DNA of 64,000 bases from Prauserella flavalba (GTDB lineage Bacteria; Actinomycetota; Actinomycetes; Mycobacteriales; Pseudonocardiaceae). The translations under genes and the position numbers were made by a program. Below are positions 9,960 through 18,423 of this stretch, one piece after another. The stretch is taken from NCBI RefSeq assembly GCF_003202235.1, contig NZ_MASU01000002.1, positions 1 through 64,000 on the forward strand. Reading direction: 5' to 3'. Position 1 is the stretch's first letter, and each line of letters begins with the position of its first letter. The notes beneath the pieces are model-generated. The model had not been told where the DNA came from. It did no database searches and saw only the letters and a list, made by a program, of their open reading frames with translations.

Positions 9960-10036
9960 CGGGACAACCCCCCTCCTTCCACGTGTACCTCCGGATAGAT
10001 CGTATCTGGGTTTGGAGCGTTAAACACCGGGGCCGG

Positions 10037-10065
10037 TGAAACCCGCTCAGACGGCCTGATACGCT
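10037..10065 (+). promoter_or_regulatory. Possible promoter of tRNA-Leu
   Basis: A TACGCT hexamer (fits TANNNT) at 10060-10065 lies 17 nt downstream of TGAAAC at 10037-10042 and 22 nt before the tRNA. Spacing fits a housekeeping promoter but the -35 is only partly conserved, so this is a weak call. Confidence 0.3.
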
Positions 10066-10087
10066 GTGCGAGCTGTCGCAGTTACTC

Positions 10088-10170
10088 GGGCGAGTGGCGG
10101 AATGGCAGACGCGCACGGTTCAGGTCCGTGTGTCCGAAAGGACGTGAGGGTTCAACTCCCTCCTCGCCCA
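10088..10170 (+). tRNA. tRNA-Leu(CAG)
   Basis: An 83-nt class II tRNA. Acceptor stem GGGCGAG/CTCGCCC, D arm with TGGCGGAATGGCAGAC, anticodon stem CACGG/CCGTG enclosing loop TTCAGGT with anticodon CAG at 10121-10123, a long variable arm TGTCCGAAAGGACGT, and T arm AGGGTTCAACTCCCT. The 3' CCA is not encoded (CCG follows the discriminator A). A tRNA-Leu at this place beside fhaA is also seen in mycobacteria. Confidence 0.97.
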
Positions 10171-10178
10171 CCGACCTC

Positions 10179-10245
10179 GGCCGACGTGTGCTCGCGGAAC
10201 TTGCTTGCCACGTCGGCCAGTTTCGTATCCGGGGGCCGAGCCCCC
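10179..10245 (+). terminator. Two hairpins after tRNA-Leu, likely terminator
   Basis: Arms GGCCGACGTG (10179-10188) and CACGTCGGCC (10209-10218) pair perfectly over 10 bp with a 20-nt loop. A second compact hairpin, GGGGGC/GCCCCC with a 3-nt loop, is at 10231-10245. Neither is followed by a long T run, which is usual for high-GC actinomycetes. Confidence 0.5.
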
Positions 10246-10329
10246 AGACCCCCACGGTGCGAGCTCCTCGTGACCCGGCGTGGTTACGTTGGGTGCAGAC
10301 CAGCGTGCGTGAGTTGTGGAGTGGTTGTC

Positions 10330-11373
10330 GTGGGTGCTGATTGGTCTGTTCGGACTCTTGCGATCGTTGCCGGGCGGCCCGAGGGGGTTGGGCAGCCTGC
10401 CAACGTGCCTATCGTGCCCGCTTCGGCGCTGGGGTTGGGGTACTCGCGAGAGGACGGGACGCCTACCTGGGTTGCCCTCGAGGAGGCTATCGGGCGCTTG
10501 GAGGGGGGCCACGCCACCGCGTTCGCCTCGGGCATCGCGACCGTCTCCGCCGTCCTCGATCTGCTGCCGGCCGGTGCCGAGGTGGCGGTGCCCAGTGACA
10601 GCTACGTCGGCACGCGCGCGATGTTCGACCACGCCGAGCGGATGGGCCGGCTCCGTTGCCGCCGGGTGACGCCCGCCGACACCGAGGCCTGGGTCGCCGC
10701 CGCGGGGGAGGCCGACCTGCTCTGGCTCGAGTCGCCGACCAACCCGAGCCTGGAACTGATCGACATCCCCGCGATCACGGCCGCGGCCGCCGGGCGGGCG
10801 AAGGTCGTCGTGGACAACACGTTCGCGACACCGCTCGGTCAACAGCCCCTCTCGCTCGGCGCCGACATCGTCGTGCACAGCGCCACGAAACTCATCGGCG
10901 GGCATTCCGACCTGCTGCTCGGTCTGACCGTCGCCGCCGACGAGGAACTGGCCGGCCTGCTGCGTGACGCCCGCACGCGTGGGGGTGCGACCCCCGGCGC
11001 GCTGGAGGCGTGGCTCGCGCTGCGCGGGTTGCGCACGCTCGGGGTCCGCTACGCCGAGGCGTCCCGATCGGCCGCGCTGCTCGCCGAGCGACTCGGCAAG
11101 CACTCCGCCGTCACGCGCGTCCGTTACCCCGGTTCCGGCGCGATGATCTCCTTCGAACTCGCTGGTCCAGACCTCGCGGACCGGTTGTGTGAGCGGCTGC
11201 GGCTGATCCGGCACGCGACGAGCCTCGGCGGTGTCGAGTCGTCCCTGGAGCGCAGGGCCGCGAGGGCCGGTGACGCACACGTGCCTGCGGGTGCCCTGCG
11301 GTTCAGTGTCGGGCTCGAGGACCCCGAGGACCTGTGGCTGGATTTGGCTCAGGCACTGGATTCTGTTGGTTGA
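10330..11373 (+). CDS. Cystathionine gamma-lyase/synthase family PLP enzyme
   Basis: 347 aa. Cys/Met-metabolism PLP enzyme that cleaves or forms C-S bonds in transsulfuration. PLP-binding Lys187 lies in SATKLIGGHSD; ESPTNPSLELIDI (134-146) and VDNTFATP (161-168) are the family signatures that contact the cofactor; SGVESSLERR-like sequence near the C-terminus (LGGVESSLE) is the substrate-loop signature. The GTG at 10330 has TGGAG nine bases upstream. It is shorter than the usual 380-400 aa, mainly by a reduced active-site loop and C-terminal region, so substrate choice (cystathionine, homocysteine or another) cannot be fixed. Stands alone between tRNA-Leu and the LAETG protein gene. Confidence 0.85.
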   Translation: MGADWSVRTLAIVAGRPEGVGQPANVPIVPASALGLGYSREDGTPTWVALEEAIGRLEGGHATAFASGIATVSAVLDLLPAGAEVAVPSDSYVGTRAMFDHAERMGRLRCRRVTPADTEAWVAAAGEADLLWLESPTNPSLELIDIPAITAAAAGRAKVVVDNTFATPLGQQPLSLGADIVVHSATKLIGGHSDLLLGLTVAADEELAGLLRDARTRGGATPGALEAWLALRGLRTLGVRYAEASRSAALLAERLGKHSAVTRVRYPGSGAMISFELAGPDLADRLCERLRLIRHATSLGGVESSLERRAARAGDAHVPAGALRFSVGLEDPEDLWLDLAQALDSVG

Positions 11374-11510
11374 AATTGGAACAGACCACGGTCGTGTGGG
11401 CTGGTTCACGCCAATTTAATACCCTGTGTAAGCTCCGCCCTCACTGGGAAGTGTGATCTTCACTCGTACTGGGGAAGCTCCCTCATCTTTGCTGTGGGGT
11501 TAGGAGACTC

Positions 11511-12713
11511 ATGCACAAGAGATCTGCCTTCACTCGGGCAGGCGCGGCCCTCACTGGCGCCTCCGCCGCCGTGCTGCTGAGCGCGCTGCCCGCGTCCGCC
11601 GAGGACGTCACCGCTCGGCTCCACGAACCCGCGCACACGAGCGGCTACGCGGTCAACATCGGCGGCGGCACCGTCGGCACCACGCTGTTCGGCCTGAAGA
11701 TCGACGACGACAGCCTGCTCAAGGTCTACTGCGTCGAGATCGACGTGAAGATCGACCCGAGCCGCTCGCTGTCGGAGAAGCCGTGGGACGAGTTCCCCAA
11801 CGAGCAGTCGCCGTTCCACGAGAACCGCGACAAGCTCAACTGGGTGCTGCAGCACAGCTACCCCGCGCTGGAGACCGACGACATCGAGGAGGCGCTCGCC
11901 GAGAGCGGCGTCGAGTTCGACAACGGGCTGAGCAAGCGCGAGGCGATCACCGCGACGCAGGCCGCCGTGTGGCACTACAGCGACGGCAAGGACCTCGACC
12001 TCGAAAATCCGCTGAAGTCGAACGACGAGGGAGCCGAGCACGACGTCGTCGCCCTCTACGAGTACCTCACCGGCGAGGCGAACGTGGGCATCGGCGACCA
12101 GCCGACGCCGACGCTCGACATCACGCCAGACGTGTCGACCGGTGCGGCGGGCGAGCGGCTCGGCCCGTTCACCGTCTCCACCACCGGCCAGATCACCGAG
12201 GTGAACAGCGAGCTGCCCGAGGGCGTCACGCTGACCGACGCCGAGGGCAAGGAACTCGCCGACGACGCCATCGCAGACGGCACCGAGTTCTTCGTCGACG
12301 TTCCCGCCGACGCCCCCGAGGGCGCCGCGAACATCGAGCTCGAGGGCACCGCGCAGGTGGCAACCGGCCGCCTCTTCGTTGCGGAGAACTACGACAAGAA
12401 GCCCGCGCAGTCGCTGATCGTCGCGCAGGCCGAGGAGTCGAAGCTCAAGACCGGTGCCAGCGCCAACTGGGTCGCCGGTGTCCCGGAGACCACCACCACG
12501 ACGCCGCCGGCCGAGACCACCACCGAGGCTCCGCCGACCAGCTCAGAGGTGGTGGCCCCGCCGGCCACGGAGACCTCGGTGTCGCCGCAGGCCGACTCGG
12601 GTGACCTCGCCGAGACCGGTGTCTCGATCACCACCCCGATCATCATCGGCGCCGTGCTGATCGGCGCGGGCGTCGGAGCCCTGCTGCTCCAGCGCCGCCG
12701 CAAGAACGCGTAG
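11511..12713 (+). CDS. Sortase-anchored surface protein with thioester domain
   Basis: 400 aa secreted, cell-wall-linked protein. Signal peptide 1-30 ending ALPASA. Residues about 35-185 form a thioester (TQXA) domain: Cys74 in KVYCVEID and Gln150 in TATQAAVWHYSDG are the pair expected to form the internal Cys-Gln thioester that lets such proteins bond covalently to host or matrix amines. A beta-rich domain follows at about 195-320. The Thr/Pro-rich stalk (about 325-362) leads to the sorting signal LAETG (366-370), a hydrophobic helix and the basic tail QRRRKNA; LAxTG fits class E sortases. TAGGAG precedes the ATG. Followed directly by a palindromic hairpin. Confidence 0.88.
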   Translation: MHKRSAFTRAGAALTGASAAVLLSALPASAEDVTARLHEPAHTSGYAVNIGGGTVGTTLFGLKIDDDSLLKVYCVEIDVKIDPSRSLSEKPWDEFPNEQSPFHENRDKLNWVLQHSYPALETDDIEEALAESGVEFDNGLSKREAITATQAAVWHYSDGKDLDLENPLKSNDEGAEHDVVALYEYLTGEANVGIGDQPTPTLDITPDVSTGAAGERLGPFTVSTTGQITEVNSELPEGVTLTDAEGKELADDAIADGTEFFVDVPADAPEGAANIELEGTAQVATGRLFVAENYDKKPAQSLIVAQAEESKLKTGASANWVAGVPETTTTTPPAETTTEAPPTSSEVVAPPATETSVSPQADSGDLAETGVSITTPIIIGAVLIGAGVGALLLQRRRKNA

Positions 12714-12724
12714 TTCCACCTTTC

Positions 12725-12771
12725 CCCAAGGCCACCTTTGGTGCGTTCAACGCACCAAAGGTGGCCTTGGG
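12725..12771. terminator. Palindromic intergenic hairpin, family copy 1
   Basis: Perfect 21-bp arms (12725-12745 and 12751-12771) around the loop TTCAA. The outer stem contains AAGGCCACC/GGTGGCCTT, shared with copies at 44590 and 50828; the inner stem reads TTTGGTGCG/CGCACCAAA. It begins 12 nt after the stop of the surface-protein gene and ends shortly before the ABC operon, so it most likely terminates transcription between the two. Confidence 0.75.
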
Positions 12772-12799
12772 TGCTTTTCGGGGGCCTATGCTGGGCCGG

Positions 12800-14287
12800 A
12801 TGAGAGCGCGTTGGCTGGCGGTGGCGGTCGCGGGGGCGCTCGTGCTCTCCGGGTGTTCCGCCGGTTCCACCGCGACCGTCGGCGGTGAGGACACGCTGGC
12901 CGTCGGCTTCACGGCGGAGCCGAAGAACTTCGACTTCACCACCACCGACGGCGCCGCCATCCCGCAGGCCCTGCTCTACAACGTCTACGAGGGCCTCGTG
13001 AAGCTCGACGCGAACGGAGAGATCGCGCCGCTGCTCGCCGAATCGTGGACCATCAGCCCCGATCGCACCGTCTACGACTTCCAGCTCCGCTCCGGCGTCA
13101 CCTTCAGCAACGGCGCGCCGTTCACCGCCGACGACGTCAAGTTCTCCATCGAGCGCGTCCGTACGGAGTGGACGATCTCGCTCAAGTCCACAATGGACGT
13201 CGTCGACCGCGTGGAGGTGGTGAGCCCTGCCCACGCGCGCGTGGTGCTCAAGGAACCCAGCAACTCGTGGCTGTTCGCCATGACCACGCGGCTCGGCGCG
13301 ATGTTCGACCCGAGCGGTGTCGGCGATCTCGCGAACCGGCCCGTCGGCACCGGACCGTACGAGGTCACCGACCGGCGGCGCGGCGATTCCGTGGTGCTCT
13401 CGGCCAACCCGGACTACTGGGGCCGTGAACCGGCCTACCCCACCGTGGTGCTCAAGTACTACCGCGACGCCACCGCGCTCAACAACGCACTGCTGAGCAA
13501 CGGCATCGACGTGATCTCCGGCGTCACCGCACCGGACTCGGTGCCGCAGTTCGAAGCAGACACCCGGTTCAACGTCCTGCAGGGCACCACCAACGGCGAG
13601 GTGGTGCTCGCCTTCAACAACCGGCGCGCTCCGCTGGACGACGTGCGCGTGCGGCGCGCGCTGACGCTCGCCATCGACCGGGAGGCACTGCTCGCGGCCG
13701 CATGGGGCGGCAGGGGCACGCTCATCGGCAGCATGGTGCCGCCCACCGATCCCTGGTACGAGGACCTCTCCCGCTCCTACCCCCACGACCCCGAGCGGGC
13801 GCGGCGGTTGCTTTCCGAAGCGGGACAACGGGATCTGCACCTGCGGCTGCGGATAGCGAACCTGCCCTACGCGATGTCGGCGGCGCAGGTGGTGGCCTCC
13901 GATCTCGGGCGGATCGGGGTGGACGTGACGATCGAGCCGCTCGACTTCCCCGCTGTATGGTTGCAGCAGGTGTTCACCGACCACGACTACGACCTCTCGA
14001 TCGTCCAGCACGTCGAGCCCCGCGACATCGCGACGTTCGGCGATCCCGACTACTACTGGGGCTACGACAGCCCGCGGGTGCGGGAACTGCTGAGGCGCGC
14101 CGACACCGGCTCGCCGCGGCAACAGGTCGAGGACATGCGCGAGGTGGCGAGGACGCTCAGCGAGGACGCCGCGGCCGACTGGTTGTTCCTGTTCCCCAAC
14201 ATCGTGGTGGCGAAGAAGGAGGTCACCGGCCTGGTGCGCAACCAGGTCAGTGAGTCCTTCGACCTGACGGGGCTGGGGCGAGGATGA
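12800..14287 (+). CDS. ABC importer substrate-binding lipoprotein (SBP_bac_5 family)
   Basis: 495 aa. Periplasm-equivalent binding protein of the peptide/nickel/opine class. N-terminal signal with lipobox LSGC (Cys about 20) gives membrane anchoring. Family signatures: FTAEPKNFDF, LVKLDANGEIAPLLAESWTISPD, YDFQLRSGVTFSNGAPFTADDVKFSIE, GTGPYEV near 185, and LAIDREALL around 295. First gene of a coupled operon with two permeases, two ATPases, an SDR and an amidase. Start taken at ATG 12800 because it gives a compact signal peptide; ATG 12788, behind a GGGGG, is the alternative. The amidase downstream suggests an amide-containing ligand, but ligand identity is inference. Confidence 0.92.
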   Translation: MRARWLAVAVAGALVLSGCSAGSTATVGGEDTLAVGFTAEPKNFDFTTTDGAAIPQALLYNVYEGLVKLDANGEIAPLLAESWTISPDRTVYDFQLRSGVTFSNGAPFTADDVKFSIERVRTEWTISLKSTMDVVDRVEVVSPAHARVVLKEPSNSWLFAMTTRLGAMFDPSGVGDLANRPVGTGPYEVTDRRRGDSVVLSANPDYWGREPAYPTVVLKYYRDATALNNALLSNGIDVISGVTAPDSVPQFEADTRFNVLQGTTNGEVVLAFNNRRAPLDDVRVRRALTLAIDREALLAAAWGGRGTLIGSMVPPTDPWYEDLSRSYPHDPERARRLLSEAGQRDLHLRLRIANLPYAMSAAQVVASDLGRIGVDVTIEPLDFPAVWLQQVFTDHDYDLSIVQHVEPRDIATFGDPDYYWGYDSPRVRELLRRADTGSPRQQVEDMREVARTLSEDAAADWLFLFPNIVVAKKEVTGLVRNQVSESFDLTGLGRG

Positions 14288-15282
14288 ACAGCGGCGCGGA
14301 GCGCCTCCGTGGGGGCCGGTGGTTGGGAGCCGGGTGGGCATTGGCGATGCTGCGGAGGATTCTCATCCTCGTCGCGAGCGTGTTCGCGGCCTCGGTCGTG
14401 GTGTTCGCGTTCATGGCCGTGCTCCCCGGCGATCCCGCGCAGGTGGCGCTCGGCGTCAACGCGACGCCCGAGCTCGTGGAGCGAACGCGCGCCGAGTTCG
14501 GGCTCGACCGGCCGCTCGTCACGCAGTACCTCGACTGGATGGGCGGCGTCCTCAGCGGCGACTTCGGCACCTCCTACGTGACGCGGGAGGCGATCGGGCC
14601 GCAGCTCGTCGACCGGCTCGGGGTGACGCTGTGGCTCGTCGGCGCGGGCATGCTCGTCGCGCTGCTGATCGCGATGCCGCTCGGCACGATCGCCGCCGTG
14701 CGACACCGCAGGCCGAGCGGAACGGCCGTGTCGGCGCTGTCGCAGGTGGGCGTGGCGATCCCGGCGTTCCTGGCGGGCATCATCCTCGTGCAGGTCTTCG
14801 CCGTGCGCCTGGGCTGGCTCCCCTCGGGCGGGTGGACCCCGCCGGTGCGGGACCCCGTGGAATGGCTGCGCGGACTGATCCTGCCCGCCCTGTCGCTCGG
14901 GCTCGTCCAGGGCGCGGTGCTCACCCGCTACGTGCGCACGGCCGTGCTCGACGTGCAGCGCGAGGACTATCTGCGAACCGCCCGCTCGAAGGGCCTGAGG
15001 CCGTACCCCGCGCTCGTGCGGCACGGCCTGCGCAACGCCGCGCTGCCGGTGCTGACCGTGCTGGGCCTGCAGCTCACGACGTTGCTCGTCGGCGCCGTGG
15101 TGATCGAGCGCGTCTTCGTGCTGCCGGGGATAGGCAGCATGCTCCTCGACGCGGTCGCGGCGCGCGATCTGCTGACCGTGCAGGCCATCGTGCTCGTGCT
15201 CGTGGCCGCCGTGCTGTTCGTCAACTTCTGCGTCGACGTGCTCTACACGGTGCTCGATCCCCGGCTGCGGAGGTCCTGGTGA
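14284..15282 (+). CDS. ABC importer permease (DppB type)
   Basis: 332 aa. Inner-membrane subunit of the peptide/nickel-type importer. The N-terminal helix and MAVLPGDPAQVALG-type sequence after it are typical of DppB/OppB. The conserved EAA loop that docks on the ATPase is EDYLRTARSKGLRPYPALVRHGLRN at about 222-246. About six membrane helices. Start overlaps the preceding stop as ATGA. An extended 30-residue N-terminus precedes MLRRILILV; an internal ATG at 14347 would give the standard length and cannot be excluded. Confidence 0.92.
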   Translation: MNSGAERLRGGRWLGAGWALAMLRRILILVASVFAASVVVFAFMAVLPGDPAQVALGVNATPELVERTRAEFGLDRPLVTQYLDWMGGVLSGDFGTSYVTREAIGPQLVDRLGVTLWLVGAGMLVALLIAMPLGTIAAVRHRRPSGTAVSALSQVGVAIPAFLAGIILVQVFAVRLGWLPSGGWTPPVRDPVEWLRGLILPALSLGLVQGAVLTRYVRTAVLDVQREDYLRTARSKGLRPYPALVRHGLRNAALPVLTVLGLQLTTLLVGAVVIERVFVLPGIGSMLLDAVAARDLLTVQAIVLVLVAAVLFVNFCVDVLYTVLDPRLRRSW

Positions 15283-16094
15283 CGCGGAACCTCAGCCTCC
15301 TCGCCGGTGTGGTGCTCGTCGGGCTCGTCGTGGGCACGGCACTCGTGTCGTTCGGGTGGACACCGCATGATCCGCTGCTCGTGGACGCGAGCGTGCGCCT
15401 GCTGGGACCCAGCGGCGAGTTCGTGTTCGGCACGGACAAGCTCGGCCGCGACGTCGCGAGCCAGCTGATGGTCGGTGCGCGCACCACGCTCTACGTCGGG
15501 GTGGTGGCGGTGGGCATCGCCGCGGTCGTCGGCACCCCGCTCGGGATCGCCGCCGGGATGGGCGCGCGGTGGCTCGGCGAGCTGATCATGCGCGTCAACG
15601 ACCTCGTGCTCGCGTTCCCCGCGCTGCTGCTCGCGATCATGCTCGGCGCCGTGTACGGGGCGAGCACGCTCACCGCGACGATCGCGATCGGCATCGCCAC
15701 GGTGCCGTCGTTCGCGCGCATCGCCCGTGCCGGCACGTTGCAGGTGATGAGCACCGAGTACGTGCTCGCCGCGCGGGCGGGCGGCCGCTCGCGGTGGTGG
15801 ATCGCGCTGCGGCACGTGCTGCCGAACATCTCCGGGCTCGTGCTCGTGCAGTCGTCGGTGTCCTTCGCGATCGCGGTGCTCGCCGAGGCGGCGCTGTCGT
15901 TCCTTGGCTTCGGCACGGCGCCGCCAACGCCCTCGTGGGGCCGGATGCTGCAGGAGTCGCAGGAACTGCTGGCCGTGGAGCCGAGGCTCGCGCTCATCCC
16001 CGGCGCCGCGATCGCGGTGGCCGTGCTCGGGTTCAACCTCCTCGGCGATGGCCTGCGCGACCGCTTCGACCCGAGGCTGGAGGTGCGCCGATGA
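15279..16094 (+). CDS. ABC importer permease (DppC type)
   Basis: 271 aa. Second permease. The periplasmic motif FGTDKLGRDVASQLMVGAR (about 48-66) is the DppC/OppC signature; the EAA loop EYVLAARAGGRSRWWIALRHVLPN is at about 159-182. GTG start overlaps the DppB stop as GTGA. About six helices. Confidence 0.92.
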   Translation: MTRNLSLLAGVVLVGLVVGTALVSFGWTPHDPLLVDASVRLLGPSGEFVFGTDKLGRDVASQLMVGARTTLYVGVVAVGIAAVVGTPLGIAAGMGARWLGELIMRVNDLVLAFPALLLAIMLGAVYGASTLTATIAIGIATVPSFARIARAGTLQVMSTEYVLAARAGGRSRWWIALRHVLPNISGLVLVQSSVSFAIAVLAEAALSFLGFGTAPPTPSWGRMLQESQELLAVEPRLALIPGAAIAVAVLGFNLLGDGLRDRFDPRLEVRR

Positions 16095-16852
16095 GCCTGC
16101 TTTCGGTGGAGGGGCTGGGCATCGCGGCGGGCTCGCTACCGCTCGTCGAGGACGTGTCGTTCACCATCGCGCCCGGCGAGCGGGTCGGCCTGATCGGCGC
16201 CTCCGGCTCGGGGAAGTCGCTCACCGCGTCGGCGGTGATGGGCCTGCTGCCCGAAGGGCTCACCCCGGCAGGCTCGGTGCGCTTCGGCGAACGGGAACTG
16301 CTCGGCGCGAGCGAACGCGAGCTGTCCCGCCTGCGCGGCAAGAACATCGCGATGGTGTTCCAGGAGCCGATGAGCGCGCTCAACCCCTCGATGCGCGTGG
16401 GCAGGCAGGTGGCCGAGGCGATGTCGCTGCACGGCACCCGCGATCGGCGGGGCGCCAAGGCCGCCGCCGTCGAGCTGCTCGGCCGCGTGCGCCTGCCCGA
16501 ACCGGAGCGGACCGCGCGCGCCTACCCGCACCAGCTCTCCGGCGGGCAGCGGCAACGGGTCGTGCTCGCCATCGCACTCGCCAACGATCCCGCGCTGCTC
16601 ATCTGCGACGAACCCACCACCGCGCTCGACGTCACCGTGCAGGCGCGGGTGCTGGAGGTGATCAACGAGGGCGTGCGCGACCACGGCAGCGCGCTGCTGT
16701 TCATCACTCACGACCTCGCCGTCGTGGCGACGATGTGCGAGCGGGTACTGGTGATGAACGAGGGGCGGATCGTCGAGTCCGGCTCAACTCGCGACGTGCT
16801 CGGCTCCCCGAAGCACGAGTACACCGCACGACTGCTGGAGGCATCGGCGTGA
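16091..16852 (+). CDS. ABC importer ATPase (DppD type)
   Basis: 253 aa. ATPase of the importer. Walker A GASGSGKS at about 36-43, Q-loop [11 protein letters not shown], signature LSGGQRQR at about 147-154, Walker [14 protein letters not shown]-loop ITHD. It stops soon after ARLLEASA, so the C-terminal oligopeptide-family extension is short, and the Cys cluster that binds Fe-S in some DppD proteins is absent. ATGA overlap with the permease. Confidence 0.93.
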   Translation: MSLLSVEGLGIAAGSLPLVEDVSFTIAPGERVGLIGASGSGKSLTASAVMGLLPEGLTPAGSVRFGERELLGASERELSRLRGKNIAMVFQEPMSALNPSMRVGRQVAEAMSLHGTRDRRGAKAAAVELLGRVRLPEPERTARAYPHQLSGGQRQRVVLAIALANDPALLICDEPTTALDVTVQARVLEVINEGVRDHGSALLFITHDLAVVATMCERVLVMNEGRIVESGSTRDVLGSPKHEYTARLLEASA

Positions 16853-17640
16853 TCTCCGTGAGTGAGCTCGAGCGCAGCTACCGGCGGTCCCGCACGTCGC
16901 TGACCGGGCCACGGCCCGAGGTGCACGCGCTGCGCGGGGTGTCGTTCGACATCGAGCGGGGGCAGCGCTTCGGCATCGTCGGCGAGTCCGGCTCGGGCAA
17001 GTCCACTCTGGTCAGGCTCCTCGCCGCGCTGGACCGGCCGACATCCGGCTCGATCACCTTCCAGGGCAGGCGGATCGACGACCTGCCGGAGCGCAGGCTG
17101 GGTTTCCTGCGCTCGCAGGTGCAGATCGTGTTCCAGGACCCGATGGGCTCGCTCGACCCGAGGATGCGTGTGCGCGACATCATCAGCGAGCCGCTGGGCA
17201 GGCGGCCGGGGCGGCGCGAGCGCGTGCGCGAACTGCTCGACGCCGTCGGCTTGCCCGCCGACGCCAGCGAGCGGTACCCGCACCAGTTCTCCGGCGGGCA
17301 GCGGCAGCGGATCTCGCTGGCCCGCGCGCTGGCGCCGAGGCCGAGCGTGCTGCTCGCCGACGAGGCCGTCAGCGCGCTGGACGTGCTGGTGCGCAAGCAG
17401 ATCCTCGATCTCATCGCCGAGCTGGTGGAGCGCTACGAGCTGACGCTCGTGTTCGTGTCCCACGACCTCGGCGTGGTGCGGCGCGTGTGCGACACCGTGG
17501 CCGTGATGCGCGCGGGCGAGATCGTGGAGCTCGGCCCCGTCGACGAGGTCTACGACGACCCGAAGCACCCCTACACGCGAGAACTCATCGCGGCCGCGCC
17601 GAACCTCGCGGCCGCGCTCGCCGGACTCGAGGAGGAGTGA
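16849..17640 (+). CDS. ABC importer ATPase (DppF type)
   Basis: 263 aa. Partner ATPase. Walker A GESGSGKST at about 45-53, Q-loop VFQDPMGSLDPRM, signature FSGGQRQR, Walker B VLLADEAVSALD (Ala replaces the more common Pro after DE), H-loop VSHDLGVV, and the family C-terminus DDPKHPYTRELIAAAP. GTG start overlaps the previous stop as GTGA; its stop is followed immediately by the SDR ATG. Confidence 0.93.
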   Translation: MISVSELERSYRRSRTSLTGPRPEVHALRGVSFDIERGQRFGIVGESGSGKSTLVRLLAALDRPTSGSITFQGRRIDDLPERRLGFLRSQVQIVFQDPMGSLDPRMRVRDIISEPLGRRPGRRERVRELLDAVGLPADASERYPHQFSGGQRQRISLARALAPRPSVLLADEAVSALDVLVRKQILDLIAELVERYELTLVFVSHDLGVVRRVCDTVAVMRAGEIVELGPVDEVYDDPKHPYTRELIAAAPNLAAALAGLEEE

Positions 17641-18414
17641 ATGGACTACGCGAAACTGTTCCGGTTGGACGGTCGCGGTGCGGTCGTCCTCGGTGGGGGA
17701 AGCGGCATCGGCAGGGAGGCAGCACGAGCGCTCGCCGCGCAGGGCGCCGACGTCACGTGCGCCGACCGCGACCTCGGCGCGGCGGAGGAGACCGCGCGGC
17801 TCGCCGGTGACTCCGCGAAGGCGTACCGGCTCGACCTGCTCGACACCGCCGCCGTCGAGCGCGCGGCGACGGAGCTGGGCGAACCCGACGTCGTGGTGCT
17901 CACCGCGGCCACCAACGTGCGCAAACGGCTGCTCGACTACAGCCGTGAGGAGTTCGACCGAGTGCTCTCGCTCAACCTCGGCGCGACCTTCGACGTACTG
18001 CGATCGTTCGGAGCCGGGATGGTCGAGCGCGGGCGCGGCAGCATCGTGGTGTTCTCCTCCATCCGCAGCATCACCGTCGAGCCGGGGCAGAGCGCCTACG
18101 CGGCGACCAAGGCGGGCATCGTGCAGCTCATCCGCACCGCGGCCGCCGAGTACGGGCCCTCGGGCGTGCGCGTGAACGCCGTGGCTCCCGGCGTGGTCGA
18201 GACACCGCTGACCGAGCCGATCAAGGCCGACCCCGAGTGGTACCGGGCGTACGCGGAGAAGAGCGCGCTCGGCCGCTGGGCCGACGCGGGCGAGCTGGCC
18301 GGTGCCGTGGTGTACCTGGCCTCCGACGCGGCGAGTTTCGTCACCGGCTCGGTGCTGCTCGTCGACGGCGGGTGGACCGCGGTGGACGGCCGGTACGTGC
18401 CGCCCGGAGCGTAG
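17641..18414 (+). CDS. Short-chain dehydrogenase/reductase
   Basis: 257 aa NAD(P)-dependent oxidoreductase. Cofactor loop GGGSGIGRE at 18-26 (first Thr of TGxxxGxG replaced by Gly), catalytic Ser140, Tyr153 and Lys157 in SAYAATK, and the C-terminal LVDGGWTAVDG typical of classical SDRs. The ATG follows the ATPase stop with no gap, so it belongs to the operon. Acidic Asp42 after the second strand suggests NAD rather than NADP. The substrate is unknown; with the amidase it probably processes the imported compound. Confidence 0.88.
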   Translation: MDYAKLFRLDGRGAVVLGGGSGIGREAARALAAQGADVTCADRDLGAAEETARLAGDSAKAYRLDLLDTAAVERAATELGEPDVVVLTAATNVRKRLLDYSREEFDRVLSLNLGATFDVLRSFGAGMVERGRGSIVVFSSIRSITVEPGQSAYAATKAGIVQLIRTAAAEYGPSGVRVNAVAPGVVETPLTEPIKADPEWYRAYAEKSALGRWADAGELAGAVVYLASDAASFVTGSVLLVDGGWTAVDGRYVPPGA

Positions 18415-18423
18415 GAGCGTGAC

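Noticed and set aside
14319-16094. Single 591-residue protein covering the DppB and DppC region
   Set aside because: Only the last 271 residues are permease-like; the first half is the wrong frame of dppB, and the GTGA overlap gives a natural start at 15279.
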